DNA of 64,000 nucleotides, taken from positions 5,643,390 through 5,707,389 of the forward strand of contig NZ_CP063785.1 in the NCBI RefSeq assembly GCF_025860405.1, written 5' to 3'. Below the pieces are notes generated by a model that was not told the origin of the DNA, made no database searches, and saw only the letters and a list, made by a program, of their open reading frames with translations. Positions 52,585 to 61,332 of this stretch are shown here, piece by piece. Position 1 is the stretch's first letter; each line of letters starts with the position of its first letter. The stretch comes from Tolypothrix sp. PCC 7712 (lineage in GTDB: Bacteria > Cyanobacteriota > Cyanobacteriia > Cyanobacteriales > Nostocaceae). Both the position numbers and the translations under genes were made by a program.

Positions 52585-54177
52585 ATGCCGTATACAATTC
52601 CTAACAACAGTTGCGTTGGATGTGACAATTGCCGACCCCAATGTCCGACGGGTGCAATCAAAATCGAAAACAATGAATATTGGATCGATCCTTGTCTTTG
52701 TAACGATTGTGAGGGTTATTATCCCGAACCGCAATGTGTAGCCGCCTGTCCGATCAAATCACCAATTCCGTGGCAAGCAAAAAAGGGGAGATGTAAAGTA
52801 GAACCAAGAGATGCTACCAGTCCAGATTTATTTTCTAATGGTAAAAATAACGCCTTTGCTTCAGCGATTGTGATTTGGGAAGCTTGTAACGTCCTAGCAC
52901 AGCGTACTTCCTTACATTGGGAAATCGATGAAGCTGGGTATTTATCCTATAGTAGACAAGTTAATCAAGGTAGAGGTGCGATCGCATTTCATATCCAAGA
53001 TGCATTAAATAACAGTACTCGCACTACAGACATTGCTGCAATTGAGGCTTTAGATATTAGAGCCACTTGCATCCATCTGATTTTTGCAGCTCATGCTACA
53101 GCAGTAGAACAACCTTGGGAACAAGAGTTTTCCATTGACGAACGCCAACTAGAGAAATATTTAGGACTAGAAAAACGCAAAGACCTAAGCAAAAATGCCA
53201 AGCTAGCTTTAATGAAAAACATAGTGCAGCAAGCTTGCTCACTAATTATTTCCATAGACTGGCCCCAACAAGGGAGAGTTAATGGCTTCTCCGTCGCTGG
53301 AACCCGCTTATGGCATTTAGTAGATATTGAACACCACTTTCAAGAAGATAAGCAAGGATGCAAATACTTAGTGGGGTTGACTTTTAAAGTTAAAGCGGGA
53401 ATTTGGGCGCAGCATTTCTTAAATAAACAAGCATGTAAAGAACGCACCGCCTTCTATCAATATGGTATTTTGCCAAAAACCCTGCTCACAACTATTATGA
53501 GCATTTGGCAACAACATGAAGGCGCAGCCAGACTGATGCTGTGGTTGCTGTTTAAAACCAAAATGGGGCGAGAACAACGCATTACTGTCCCTACTTTGCT
53601 ACGTGTAGCTTACGGTGAAGCAAAAGTCACCTCAGCATCCAGACAACGAGAAGAACGCAAACGTCTGCTGCGAACCTTTGAAAGCGACTTGGAAATGCTT
53701 AATCACTATGGCATTAAACCTATATTTGATCCAGTTACTTACCCGATAGAAATTCAACCATTATGGGCAAAGTTAATTGATGTCCCCGAAGATCCAGAAG
53801 CAGCCTTAGAATTTTGGACAAACGATGGTAATGGCGACACCCGGCTAACAGACACAGGCCCCCGTGGTAAATGGAATCTGCTGATGAATGCGCGGATTTT
53901 ATCCTTTGAGTTACCGACAGAATGGGAGCAACAAAGCTCAGACTCCGACAAAAAATCACGGCGTAACGTTAATAGAAGCAAAAGAAAACCCAAAACCACA
54001 AGCGACTTACTTGGCGAACAGATTTTAGCAGCGCGAAAAAATCTCAACCTCTCCCAGCGAGAATTGGCAAAGTTGACAGGTAAAAGCCAAAGCTGGATTC
54101 GCGATATTGAAAATGGGCGTTTAAAAGTCAAGTTAGAAGACCAAGCGCTCTTGCGGAAAGTACTGAATATGGCTTGA
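52585..54177 (+). CDS. cnfR: CnfR (PatB), ferredoxin-HTH activator of nif genes
   Basis: Master transcriptional activator of nitrogenase genes, thought to sense low oxygen through its iron-sulfur clusters. The 530-residue protein has an N-terminal 2[4Fe-4S] ferredoxin domain (C10, C13, C16, C20 and C37, C42, C51, C55), a large central region of unknown fold, and a C-terminal HTH (about 473-530) with LSQRELAKLTGKSQSWIRDI. That exact pairing is specific to CnfR/PatB. GGAAG lies 8-12 bases before the ATG. It is divergent from fdxB. In Anabaena the patB mutant has abnormal heterocysts and cannot fix nitrogen aerobically. Presence of this gene implies a nif cluster elsewhere in the genome. Confidence 0.96.
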   Translation: MPYTIPNNSCVGCDNCRPQCPTGAIKIENNEYWIDPCLCNDCEGYYPEPQCVAACPIKSPIPWQAKKGRCKVEPRDATSPDLFSNGKNNAFASAIVIWEACNVLAQRTSLHWEIDEAGYLSYSRQVNQGRGAIAFHIQDALNNSTRTTDIAAIEALDIRATCIHLIFAAHATAVEQPWEQEFSIDERQLEKYLGLEKRKDLSKNAKLALMKNIVQQACSLIISIDWPQQGRVNGFSVAGTRLWHLVDIEHHFQEDKQGCKYLVGLTFKVKAGIWAQHFLNKQACKERTAFYQYGILPKTLLTTIMSIWQQHEGAARLMLWLLFKTKMGREQRITVPTLLRVAYGEAKVTSASRQREERKRLLRTFESDLEMLNHYGIKPIFDPVTYPIEIQPLWAKLIDVPEDPEAALEFWTNDGNGDTRLTDTGPRGKWNLLMNARILSFELPTEWEQQSSDSDKKSRRNVNRSKRKPKTTSDLLGEQILAARKNLNLSQRELAKLTGKSQSWIRDIENGRLKVKLEDQALLRKVLNMA

Positions 54178-54205
54178 TGGATTTAGTACTAATCATTTTC
54201 GGTGA

Positions 54206-54315
54206 AGGGGAAAAAGGGGAATGGGAAAAGGGAAAGAAACCACCTTTCACCCTTAACCTTTAACCTTTTTCCCAAAAGCTATTTTGAGTTCAAAATGCTA
54301 TCCCTTGTAGTATTG
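54206..54315. repeat. Dispersed repeat H, copy 2
   Basis: Second copy of the 47108-47219 repeat, here directly after cnfR. Similarity spans GGGGAAAAAGGGGAATGGG to TATCCCTTGTAGTATTG. Confidence 0.8.
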
Positions 54316-54379
54316 GATTTATTAGCATCTGGTATTTTGGCGAAACATCGCCGTGCTATCTTAACGCCACCTGATGCAA

Positions 54380-54543
54380 TGTTAATGCATGGGGTTACAT
54401 CGTTAATGCATTGCCCTACAATGCCAATGTATCGCCTTACATTGTTAATGTATTGCCCTACATTGTTAATGCATCGCCCTACATTGTTAATGCATCGCCC
54501 TACATTGTTAATGCATCGCCCTACATTGTTAATGCATCGCCCT
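54380..54543 (+). repeat. 21-bp minisatellite, about 8 units
   Basis: Unit TTAATGCATCGCCCTACATTG with a 21-base period; the last four units are nearly identical, the first ones diverged. It would encode PTLLMHR-type seven-residue repeats, but the frame also crosses repeat H, so it is not called a gene. Confidence 0.92.
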
Positions 54544-54720
54544 GCAAAAATTTAACTTGCCTTTTCAGCTAAGTCATCAAGGGATAAATCACACAATGGG
54601 GTTGAATCTCTCTTAACAGTCAACCGCCAACTATCAACACTTTATCTCTTAGGTAGCAGTTTGACATGATCTTTGAGATAGTATTACTTATGGTATGAAA
54701 AAAGTTTCGACTGAGAAAGT

Positions 54721-56154
54721 ATGGAAGTTCCATATCTATCCACAAAAGAAGCCGCTTGTAAACTTGGCTTTTCTGAGCAAAGAATTCGCTCTTTGCTCCG
54801 AGAAGGTATACTCGTTGGTCAGCAAGTTGGTAAAACCTGGGTGATTATGTCAGATTCCATAGAATCTTATCAAGCGAAGTTAGAAACTAATGATCCATCT
54901 GATCGCAAAAGCAAGAAAAAACACGGGAAAGGCATTAAAGCACTATCTTTCTTTTCGGGTGCAATGGGACTTGATCTCGGTTTAGAAAAATCAGGAATAG
55001 AAGTTGTTCTTGGGTGCGAAGTGGACAAATATTGTCGCAAAACAATAATATCTAACCGACCGGAGATAGCTCTGATTGGAGATATTTCATCTTATACAAC
55101 AGATGAAATTCTTGAATATGCAGGAATATCAAAAAACGAGGTTGATATTATTGTTGGGGGACCACCATGTCAAGCATTTTCAACTGCGGGTGCGCGCCGT
55201 GGATTTAATGATAAACGCGGTAATGTATTCTTAAAATTTATAGAAATAATTCTTGATATTAAGCCTAAATACGCCGTTATAGAAAATGTTCGTGGTCTTC
55301 TTTCTGCACCCCTAAAACATCGACCTCATGCAGAACGAGGAGAAAATAACCCCCCCTTGAGCATAGATGAATTACCAGGAGGTGCTTTACTTCATATCAT
55401 CAATCTTCTTCGTCAGGGAGGATACGATATCAGCTTTAATCTATACAACACAGCCAATTATGGAGTTCCCCAAGTCAGAGAAAGGGTTGTGATGATTTGC
55501 CATCGCGATGGCGGTAAGGTTCCTTACCTTTACCCAACCCATTCAGAAAATGGTAGTTTTGGACTACCACCCTGGCAAACTTTACGTGATGCAATCAGCA
55601 ATATTCCAGAAGAAGAAGCATTGTACGTGAATTTTCCAGAGAATAGACTTGTATATTACCGAATGCTTCAAGAAGGACAGTACTGGAAACACCTTCCTCT
55701 TGAGATGCAGAAGAAAGCACTGGGAAAATCCTACTATGCTGGAGGAGGTAAAACTGGGTTTTTGAGAAGGCTTTCCTGGGACAAGCCGAGTTGTACCCTA
55801 GTCACCCATCCGGCTATGCCTGCAACAGATATTTGCCATCCAGTACTCAATCGACCTTTAAGCGTCCAAGAATATAAGCGTATTCAACAATTTCCTGATA
55901 ACTGGATAGTATATGGCTCAATCATCGACCAATATCGGCAAATTGGTAACGCCGTTCCTGTGGGTTTAGGAGAAGCAATAGGTAAAACAATTCTCACTCA
56001 TATGAGTGGGCAATTCCAGCATCCTCCACAAGACTTTCCATTTTCAAGATATAAAAATAATGATGATATCTCCTGGGAGAAAAAAACCTCTACCACCATC
56101 ATCAAACATAATTTAGAGGATAAACCGTTGTCAGGCATCGAGTGTTTTAAATAA
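54721..56154 (+). CDS. C5-cytosine DNA methyltransferase with N-terminal helix-turn-helix
   Basis: Modification enzyme of a type II restriction-modification system, 477 residues. Residues 1-55 form an excisionase/MerR-like HTH (YLSTKEAACKLGFSEQRIRS, then VGKTWVIM). The methyltransferase follows: motif I FFSGAMGLDLGLEKSG (about 77-92), catalytic motif IV GGPPCQAFSTAG (about 142), motif VI VIENVRGLL, motif VIII QVRERVVMI and the C-terminal RQIGNAVPVGLG (motif X). A target-recognition region lies between. The HTH may repress its own or the nuclease's gene, an inference. The nuclease gene is convergent, 14 bases downstream. Target could be GGWCC if the SinI link of the partner is right. Confidence 0.92.
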   Translation: MEVPYLSTKEAACKLGFSEQRIRSLLREGILVGQQVGKTWVIMSDSIESYQAKLETNDPSDRKSKKKHGKGIKALSFFSGAMGLDLGLEKSGIEVVLGCEVDKYCRKTIISNRPEIALIGDISSYTTDEILEYAGISKNEVDIIVGGPPCQAFSTAGARRGFNDKRGNVFLKFIEIILDIKPKYAVIENVRGLLSAPLKHRPHAERGENNPPLSIDELPGGALLHIINLLRQGGYDISFNLYNTANYGVPQVRERVVMICHRDGGKVPYLYPTHSENGSFGLPPWQTLRDAISNIPEEEALYVNFPENRLVYYRMLQEGQYWKHLPLEMQKKALGKSYYAGGGKTGFLRRLSWDKPSCTLVTHPAMPATDICHPVLNRPLSVQEYKRIQQFPDNWIVYGSIIDQYRQIGNAVPVGLGEAIGKTILTHMSGQFQHPPQDFPFSRYKNNDDISWEKKTSTTIIKHNLEDKPLSGIECFK

Positions 56155-56168
56155 ATTACATAAATCGT

Positions 56169-56858
56169 TCAATCGTTAGACATGATATTTTTCAGATTTT
56201 GCAAATAATTTTCGACAAACTTTTGGAAATTTTCTTCCGATAAGTTATGTGGTGTTGTTAATGGAAAATTTTTCCAATTGTCCCCTTGCTTTTTAGAAAA
56301 CGTTCTATGCCATTTCTTGATAGGTGTTCCGTTTCTAATTGCTGATGATGAGGAGTTTTCAGAATTATCTCGGTTTTTTACTTGTAACGATTGCCATTGT
56401 CTTTGTTCGTCACGATAGATGAAATCTACAGATCTAACTACCGAACCTGAACACCATACCCAACCTTCATCTTCTAGAGTATGTGCTATGTATCTTTCCA
56501 GAAGGTCACCAACTAAATTTTCAGCACCCATAGAAAGGAGATGCCATTCTTTTGCTTTTTGAATTTCATCCGCAGGAACATTAAAATACTGATTTAATAT
56601 AATTCCCACCATTTCATCAGGAATAGTTTTTGGTGGTTCGGGAGTTTTCTGCTCTCGACCTTTTTTAAAATTCCAAGCTTGCGCCTTTATATAATTAAGG
56701 GTTCCAATTTCGGAACTGTCTTTACTACGTCCAGCAGCAGCCATATTTGGGTTATCACAGAGAAATTCAATCACGGTTGCATACTTAACAGATAACCTTG
56801 GATCGATCTGATCCATGACTTCTTTGGCAGCAGAGTTTGCATTTTCAATGAAAGACAC
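56169..56858 (-). CDS. SinI-like type II restriction endonuclease
   Basis: A 229-residue nuclease. The conserved centre is VRSVDFIYRDEQRQWQSLQ followed by VKNRDNSENSSSS (about residues 140-172): D, then QVK, fits a PD-(D/E)XK active site, and the VKNRDNSENSS run with GTPIKKWHRTF is what I recall of the SinI family (GGWCC cutters such as SinI and AvaII). Convergence with a C5 methyltransferase supports the role. The recognition site is inferred from family memory only. The 577-base gap after it holds a family B element. Confidence 0.8.
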   Translation of the reverse strand: MSFIENANSAAKEVMDQIDPRLSVKYATVIEFLCDNPNMAAAGRSKDSSEIGTLNYIKAQAWNFKKGREQKTPEPPKTIPDEMVGIILNQYFNVPADEIQKAKEWHLLSMGAENLVGDLLERYIAHTLEDEGWVWCSGSVVRSVDFIYRDEQRQWQSLQVKNRDNSENSSSSAIRNGTPIKKWHRTFSKKQGDNWKNFPLTTPHNLSEENFQKFVENYLQNLKNIMSND

Positions 56859-56958
56859 CGTACTAACCTCTATGACACAAGCATCCTTTCATATCATGTC
56901 TGATTAGACAAAATGCTACCAGTAATAAAAGATGTGATAGCCTGCCGCCACTAGCCTC

Positions 56959-57148
56959 ATTGGTGTCAACTTAAGCTAAAAGCAATATAGGGCGGGCGTT
57001 GTACAAATACCTCGCGCCCTCATCCCCTAACCCCTTCTCCCGCAGGAGAAGGGGAACTAAATCTCTGGCTCCCCTCAACCTGTGGGAGAGGGGCTGGGGG
57101 TGAGGGCGAAACCTTGCACAAGAGCGGGTTTCACGTTAAGTTGACACC
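56959..57148. repeat. Inverted-repeat element family B, copy 4
   Basis: Left end ATTGGTGTCAACTTAA and right end TTAAGTTGACACC, flanked by CACTAGCCT on both sides (56949-56957 and 57149-57157), a 9-base target duplication. Full-length and well preserved. The rest of the gap up to the next gene is unremarkable AT-rich sequence. Confidence 0.9.
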
Positions 57149-57435
57149 CACTAGCCTACACTCCTGCAAGCCTCTACATCAAGCAAAAGTTATCAAGGCA
57201 ACAAATTGATTGACCTAACAATACTCAAAGTGCGATCGCCTGAACGCAAATCTATCTCCTCTGCGGCTGATGTCGGCAATAAATATTTACACTGAGTATA
57301 TTTAAACCAATGTTTAATAATAGTATTTAGCTACTGCTTTTTGCATTCAGCAACGCTAAGTAAACAATAGTTACAGAAATCAGGAAAATGCGCTGTAGCC
57401 ACTGATGCAAGTATGTAGCCTGTCACCATATATTA

Positions 57436-59010
57436 TTGCAGTGGGTGGATACCGTGGTATCTGAGAATCATAGCGATATATCAATAGCCCGTGAGCAAAT
57501 GCTGCAAAATCTCCTGCAAATAGAAGACTTAGCAGCAGTGCAAGAACGTAAACGCATTGCTCGTGAAATTCATGATTCCTTGGGGAACGCCCTGACAACT
57601 CTCAATGTGCAGCTACAAACAGCGCACAAACTTTGGAATATCGATCATACCCTAGCGGAAAAGTATTTACTAGAAGCTCAACGACTAGGTGCGATCGCTA
57701 TTCAAGAAGTGCGCCAAACTGTCAAAAGTATGCGCGAGGTTGTACCTCTAGAACAGCCGTTAACCGAGCTGATCGATTCTTTAATTCAAAATTTTTATCA
57801 CGTTACAGGTATTGTACCTGCTACCAATATTGACATACCTGCATCTTTAGCCCCAGAAGTAGCTAAAACTCTCTACAGAATCATCCAAGAAGCTTTGACA
57901 AATATTTGTAAATATGCAGAAGCCACAAAAGTAGAGATTAATCTCACTCACACCTGGGAAAATTTGTCCCTGATCATCCAAGACAACGGCAAAGGATTCA
58001 AAATTTCGCAAAACCGCAGTGGATTTGGACTGCAAGGAATGCAAGAACGGGTATCAGCTTTAAAAGGTAATTTTAATATTGATACAGAACCGGGATATGG
58101 CTGTTGGATTGTGGTTAATTTGCCTTTGGAACAGGAGAAAGTTCATAGACAGCCAAGCCCAGAACCAGAATATAGTTTACAAACTGCCAATCAAACTTCA
58201 ATTGCAGAGGCTTACGTCACAGAAGAATTTAATTTACAAATCACTGAGACAACTCGAATTCAAGAACTTTCTGCATTAGAGTTTGATTTAAAATCACTGG
58301 ATACAACTTTACTGCGAATAATTCCCCAACAAAATTTAAATTTAGAGTTACCTGATACAGTTCCCATTGCAGAGAATGAAGGACAGGAAAGCTTTGATTG
58401 GGAACAAAAAATCATGTTTCCATCTCCGTTGTCAATTGATGAGGCAGAAATTGAGCCGGAGCATTCACTCTGCAATCACAAATTTATTATTCAAGTTGTA
58501 CAGGCTTTGGCTGAATTCATCGGCCCAATAGCTGATTTCTTAGTTCACAAGCTGTTGCAATCTTACCCTGATATTTCTCAAGAAGAACTTATCGAAATAT
58601 TGGCATCAGAATTATCTGAAAATAATTCAATATTACCAATGTTTAATCATCAGGAAGTTATAGATAAACTATCTGTACATCGTGAGCCAGATAATTCAAT
58701 TGAGTTAAACCAGCAACCAAACTTGGTAATCAAGAAATCTTGGGTTCAATCTGAAGTTCAATCCACACCAAAGAATTTACCTGTCAATTCTTCAGATACA
58801 GATGAACAATCTATTTCTGCAAGCTTTTTATGTCAATGCGAACATAAATTAGCTGAAATTATTGGGCCAATAGCTACTTTTATTGTGAAAAAAGTTGCCA
58901 AATCTTCTGAAAGAATTTCTCGTGCGGAACTCATAAAAATGTTAGCGGCAGAAATCCCCGAACCAAGCAAAGCCAAGCAATTTCAGCAGCGTCTACTGTC
59001 TCAAATTTGA
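57436..59010 (+). CDS. NarL-type sensor histidine kinase with two C-terminal IGPIA repeats
   Basis: A soluble 524-residue kinase of the HisKA_3 class. Residues about 28-95 hold the phospho-acceptor His in RIAREIHDSLGNALT; the HATPase domain follows (about 140-230) with TLYRIIQEALTNICKYAEA and GFGLQGMQERV. There is no N-terminal sensor domain. The C-terminal half is a low-conservation linker with two related 60-residue modules (about 345-400: LAEFIGPIADFLVHKLL...; about 460-518: LAEIIGPIATFIVKKVA...), a module I recall from several cyanobacterial signalling proteins. The start is uncertain: TTG at 57436 or a GTG up to 30 bases later. Its likely partner is the convergent NarL-type regulator at 59807-60457. 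Confidence 0.9.
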   Translation: MQWVDTVVSENHSDISIAREQMLQNLLQIEDLAAVQERKRIAREIHDSLGNALTTLNVQLQTAHKLWNIDHTLAEKYLLEAQRLGAIAIQEVRQTVKSMREVVPLEQPLTELIDSLIQNFYHVTGIVPATNIDIPASLAPEVAKTLYRIIQEALTNICKYAEATKVEINLTHTWENLSLIIQDNGKGFKISQNRSGFGLQGMQERVSALKGNFNIDTEPGYGCWIVVNLPLEQEKVHRQPSPEPEYSLQTANQTSIAEAYVTEEFNLQITETTRIQELSALEFDLKSLDTTLLRIIPQQNLNLELPDTVPIAENEGQESFDWEQKIMFPSPLSIDEAEIEPEHSLCNHKFIIQVVQALAEFIGPIADFLVHKLLQSYPDISQEELIEILASELSENNSILPMFNHQEVIDKLSVHREPDNSIELNQQPNLVIKKSWVQSEVQSTPKNLPVNSSDTDEQSISASFLCQCEHKLAEIIGPIATFIVKKVAKSSERISRAELIKMLAAEIPEPSKAKQFQQRLLSQI

Positions 59011-59037
59011 GTATTACTTGTGATGTAATTTTGCAAT

Positions 59038-59156
59038 GTAGGATGCGTTATTAACGCATCCTACCTTAGGGATTTACAAGAAATAAATTATTCCATCTTG
59101 TGGGGCGGGCATCTTGCCCGCCACATAATCTGGGCGGACAAGATGTCCACCCCACA
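59038..59156. repeat. Two palindromic repeats after the kinase gene
   Basis: A perfect hairpin with arms GTAGGATGCGTTA and TAACGCATCCTAC (59038-59064), 27 bases after the kinase stop, could act as a terminator but lacks a T-run. The second (59100-59156, TGTGGGGCGGGCATCTTGCC... to GGTGTCC-type end) is related to 30015-30066. Confidence 0.72.
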
Positions 59157-59191
59157 ATAAATACTGGGATATTTTTTGATTTGGAAGTCCC

Positions 59192-59487
59192 TTATACAAA
59201 AAATGTGAAAGATTGTAGGGGCAAGGCAATGCCCATTGGTGTCAACTTAACGTGAAACCCGCTCTTGTGCAAGGTTTCGCCCTCACCCCCAGCCCCTCTC
59301 CCACCAGGAGAGGGGAGCAAGAGATTTAGTTCCCCTTCTCCTGCGGGAGAAGGGGTTAGGGGATGAGGGCGCGAGGTATTTGTACAACACGCGCCGTATA
59401 TAGCTTTTAGCTTAAGTTGATACGTATGGGCATTGCCTTGCCCTCTAGAATATATTGATGTGTCGCAAACATTATTTGATTTAGTAT
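59192..59487. repeat. Inverted-repeat element family A, copy 4, split by family B
   Basis: The left half (AAAAAATGTGAAAGATTGTA, GGGGCAAGGCAATGCC) and right half (GGGCATTGCCTTGCCC, ATATTGATGTGTCGCAAAC) match other A copies. A family B element occupies 59235-59427, inserted in the central palindrome. GGCAATGCC and GGCATTGCC flank the insertion. Confidence 0.88.
59235..59427. repeat. Inverted-repeat element family B, copy 5, nested in family A
   Basis: Begins ATTGGTGTCAACTTAA and ends GCTTAAGTTGATACGTAT, with one decayed end. The inner hairpin CCCTCTCCCACCAGGAGAGG is intact. It is younger than the family A element it splits. Confidence 0.88.
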
Positions 59488-59518
59488 TTTCTTTGATTTT
59501 GCAATATGAAATGTAGTA

Positions 59519-59747
59519 GCGTGTCTAGACTAAAATAGTGCGTTAGATTAGAAAAAATTAACCGCAGATAAACAAGGCAGTGCGTTGGGCGGGTTTCCCG
59601 ACTTGTACCCCTACGGGGAAGCAAGCTACGCGTAGCGTCTCCCCTTGGGAGAAGCAACTGCCGTGCGGATAAAATTAATCTTTAGTGCAACATTTAAGGT
59701 TAGACACGCCAGTAGGATGCGTTACGCTGGCGCTAACGCATCCTACA
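59519..59747. repeat. Inverted-repeat element family C copy 2, and adjoining palindrome
   Basis: Family C from 59519 (GCGTGTCTAGAC) to about 59710 (TTAGACACGCC) matches 29784-29971. It is followed by a hairpin with arms TAGGATGCGTTA and TAACGCATCCTA (59713-59746), near-identical in its arms to the one at 59038. Confidence 0.83.
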
Positions 59748-59806
59748 ATTGAGATTTTTTGAGGATTCAAATCAGATTATTAAATATAAATCGCTATATA
59801 TGAATA

Positions 59807-60457
59807 TTATTTATTCAAAATAGAATTAGCATAAATTGCCAATTGTGAGCGATTTTTCACATTTAAACGATTAAATAAATTGGTGACGTGGGTTTTAACT
59901 GTACCTTCGGAAATATACAGTTTCTCGGCAATTTCGCGATTAGTTGCACCCATACCAATCAATTGCAAAACTTCTTGTTCTCGATTTGTGATTCCACCCA
60001 AATTCTGCTGTGGTGTTTTTTCTTGGCTAACTGGTTCTGAAGCTGGTGCTTTACCTAGCATTTTCTCAAATAACCCTGGTGCCATTTGGGTAAAACCTTT
60101 ATACACAAACCGAATCGCCTGCGCTAGTTCCTCCGATCGCATATCTTTGAGTAAATAGCCTTTAGCCCCGGCGCGCATAGCCTCAGCGATATTTTCATCA
60201 TCATCAAATGTTGTGAGGACTAATACTTTCATCCCAGGAAAGCGCTGACAAATAATGCGTGTGGCAGCTTTACCATCCATCACAGGCATTTGAATATCCA
60301 TCAAAATCACATCAGGTTGCAAAACTGTAGCTTGCTCAATAGCCGTTTCACCGTTATCAGCAGTTCCCACTACTTCCAAGTCTGACTCTAAGTTGAGCAT
60401 AACTTTAATTCCGTCTCGGATGAGAGATTGGTCTTCTACTAATAACAGCCGAATCAT
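59807..60457 (-). CDS. NarL/FixJ-family response regulator
   Basis: A 216-residue transcription factor. Receiver domain (about 1-118) with acidic pair VEDQ, phospho-acceptor Asp in VILMDIQMPVMDG (about 54) and Lys in GYLLKDM. A flexible linker (about 125-150) leads to a LuxR-type HTH (about 155-216) with LTNREQEVLQLIG-like sequence (here ITNREQEVLQLIG) and GTVKTHVTNLFNRL. The start MIRLLLVEDQ at 60457 is preferred over an ATG 9 bases upstream. It is convergent with the HisKA_3 kinase, the class of kinase that normally phosphorylates NarL-type regulators. Confidence 0.93.
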   Translation of the reverse strand: MIRLLLVEDQSLIRDGIKVMLNLESDLEVVGTADNGETAIEQATVLQPDVILMDIQMPVMDGKAATRIICQRFPGMKVLVLTTFDDDENIAEAMRAGAKGYLLKDMRSEELAQAIRFVYKGFTQMAPGLFEKMLGKAPASEPVSQEKTPQQNLGGITNREQEVLQLIGMGATNREIAEKLYISEGTVKTHVTNLFNRLNVKNRSQLAIYANSILNK

Positions 60458-60729
60458 GATGAACACCTCTGAAAGTGCTACTGAGTGCTGAGTTGGAGAG
60501 ACGCGATTAATCGCGTCTGTAAATGAGTGCTGAGTAAAAATTTTATTGTGACTTTTGTCAATGGTGGGGAAATTTTTTTATTGAGACTGCCTAAATGAAG
60601 GCTGATGAGACTTTGATTATAGTTAGGATACCAAAAACCGCGATCGCTTCTCTATAGCGACAACACCCAGCCCCCGAATTACTCCGTGGGATGATTAATT
60701 TAAATTAAGAATTATCTGTAGGGGTTGAC
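60458..60729. other. Upstream region of the regulator with GACGCGAT palindrome
   Basis: Contains a palindrome at about 60498-60519 (AGACGCGATTAATCGCGTCT) framed by GAGTGCTGAGT direct repeats (60481-60491 and 60525-60535). The remainder shows no gene. Confidence 0.6.
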
Positions 60730-61167
60730 TTAATCTGCAACAGTGCTTGATGAATGCACCTTCTGCCAAAGGCGATCGCGAATTATCTGAAGTTGCTCTT
60801 GGGTACTGATAGGGTTACGTGGTTGCGGTAGTTCGCTATTAGGCCAGTTTGGTAAAGTATTGCAGGGACAAGACAAAGCTGGCATACCAAGGTTCCGCAT
60901 TGGTACTGGCATTTCGCAACGACTACAAGGCAGCATTTCCCATGCTGGTGTTAGCAGTTCCGCAATTGTTTCATCAGTTCCTTCTAGATGACACTCATCG
61001 GCTTGATGACAAATTTGTTGCCAGATGCCTTCAAATTCTTCACTATAGCGATCGCCTTGCAGCACTTGTTGAGGCAATAACTCTGCCTTGCCATTGCCAA
61101 CCATAACCTTCCTGCCTAACTGAAACCAGTAGGCCAGATATCTTTTAACGTCTTGTTCGTTTGCCAT
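60730..61167 (-). CDS. Conserved hypothetical protein with Cys-rich zinc-ribbon-like motif
   Basis: A 145-residue protein. The start at 61167 (MANEQDVKRYLAYWFQLG) is preferred over an ATG 30 bases upstream. The C-terminal half has CSRCEMPVPMRN and LSCPCNTLPNWPNSELP, four cysteines in a zinc-ribbon-like spacing, followed by a helical tail. I recall similar genes in many cyanobacteria with no known function. It lies upstream of nothing obvious; cobU is 166 bases away on the same strand. Confidence 0.78.
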   Translation of the reverse strand: MANEQDVKRYLAYWFQLGRKVMVGNGKAELLPQQVLQGDRYSEEFEGIWQQICHQADECHLEGTDETIAELLTPAWEMLPCSRCEMPVPMRNLGMPALSCPCNTLPNWPNSELPQPRNPISTQEQLQIIRDRLWQKVHSSSTVAD

Positions 61168-61245
61168 ATAACTAATTCTAGATTGTAAATTTGACACTTT
61201 GATTATTCAATGTTGAATAAACAATTAAGAGATTTAGTCAACACT

Positions 61246-61290
61246 TGTAGAGACGCGATTCATCGCGTCTGAGATTCATCGCATCTGCAC
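61246..61290. repeat. GACGCGAT palindrome with partial duplicate
   Basis: TAGAGACGCGATTCATCGCGTC followed by a second half-unit GAGATTCATCGCATCTG, so the repeat has partly duplicated. Located between the zinc-ribbon-like gene and cobU. Confidence 0.7.
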
Positions 61291-61332
61291 TCAACAATGA
61301 ACACTTAAGTATATTGCTTAATTGTAAATCGC

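Noticed and set aside
54202..54555. 117-residue frame with PTLLMHR repeats
   Set aside because: It covers repeat H and the 21-base minisatellite only; nothing unique.
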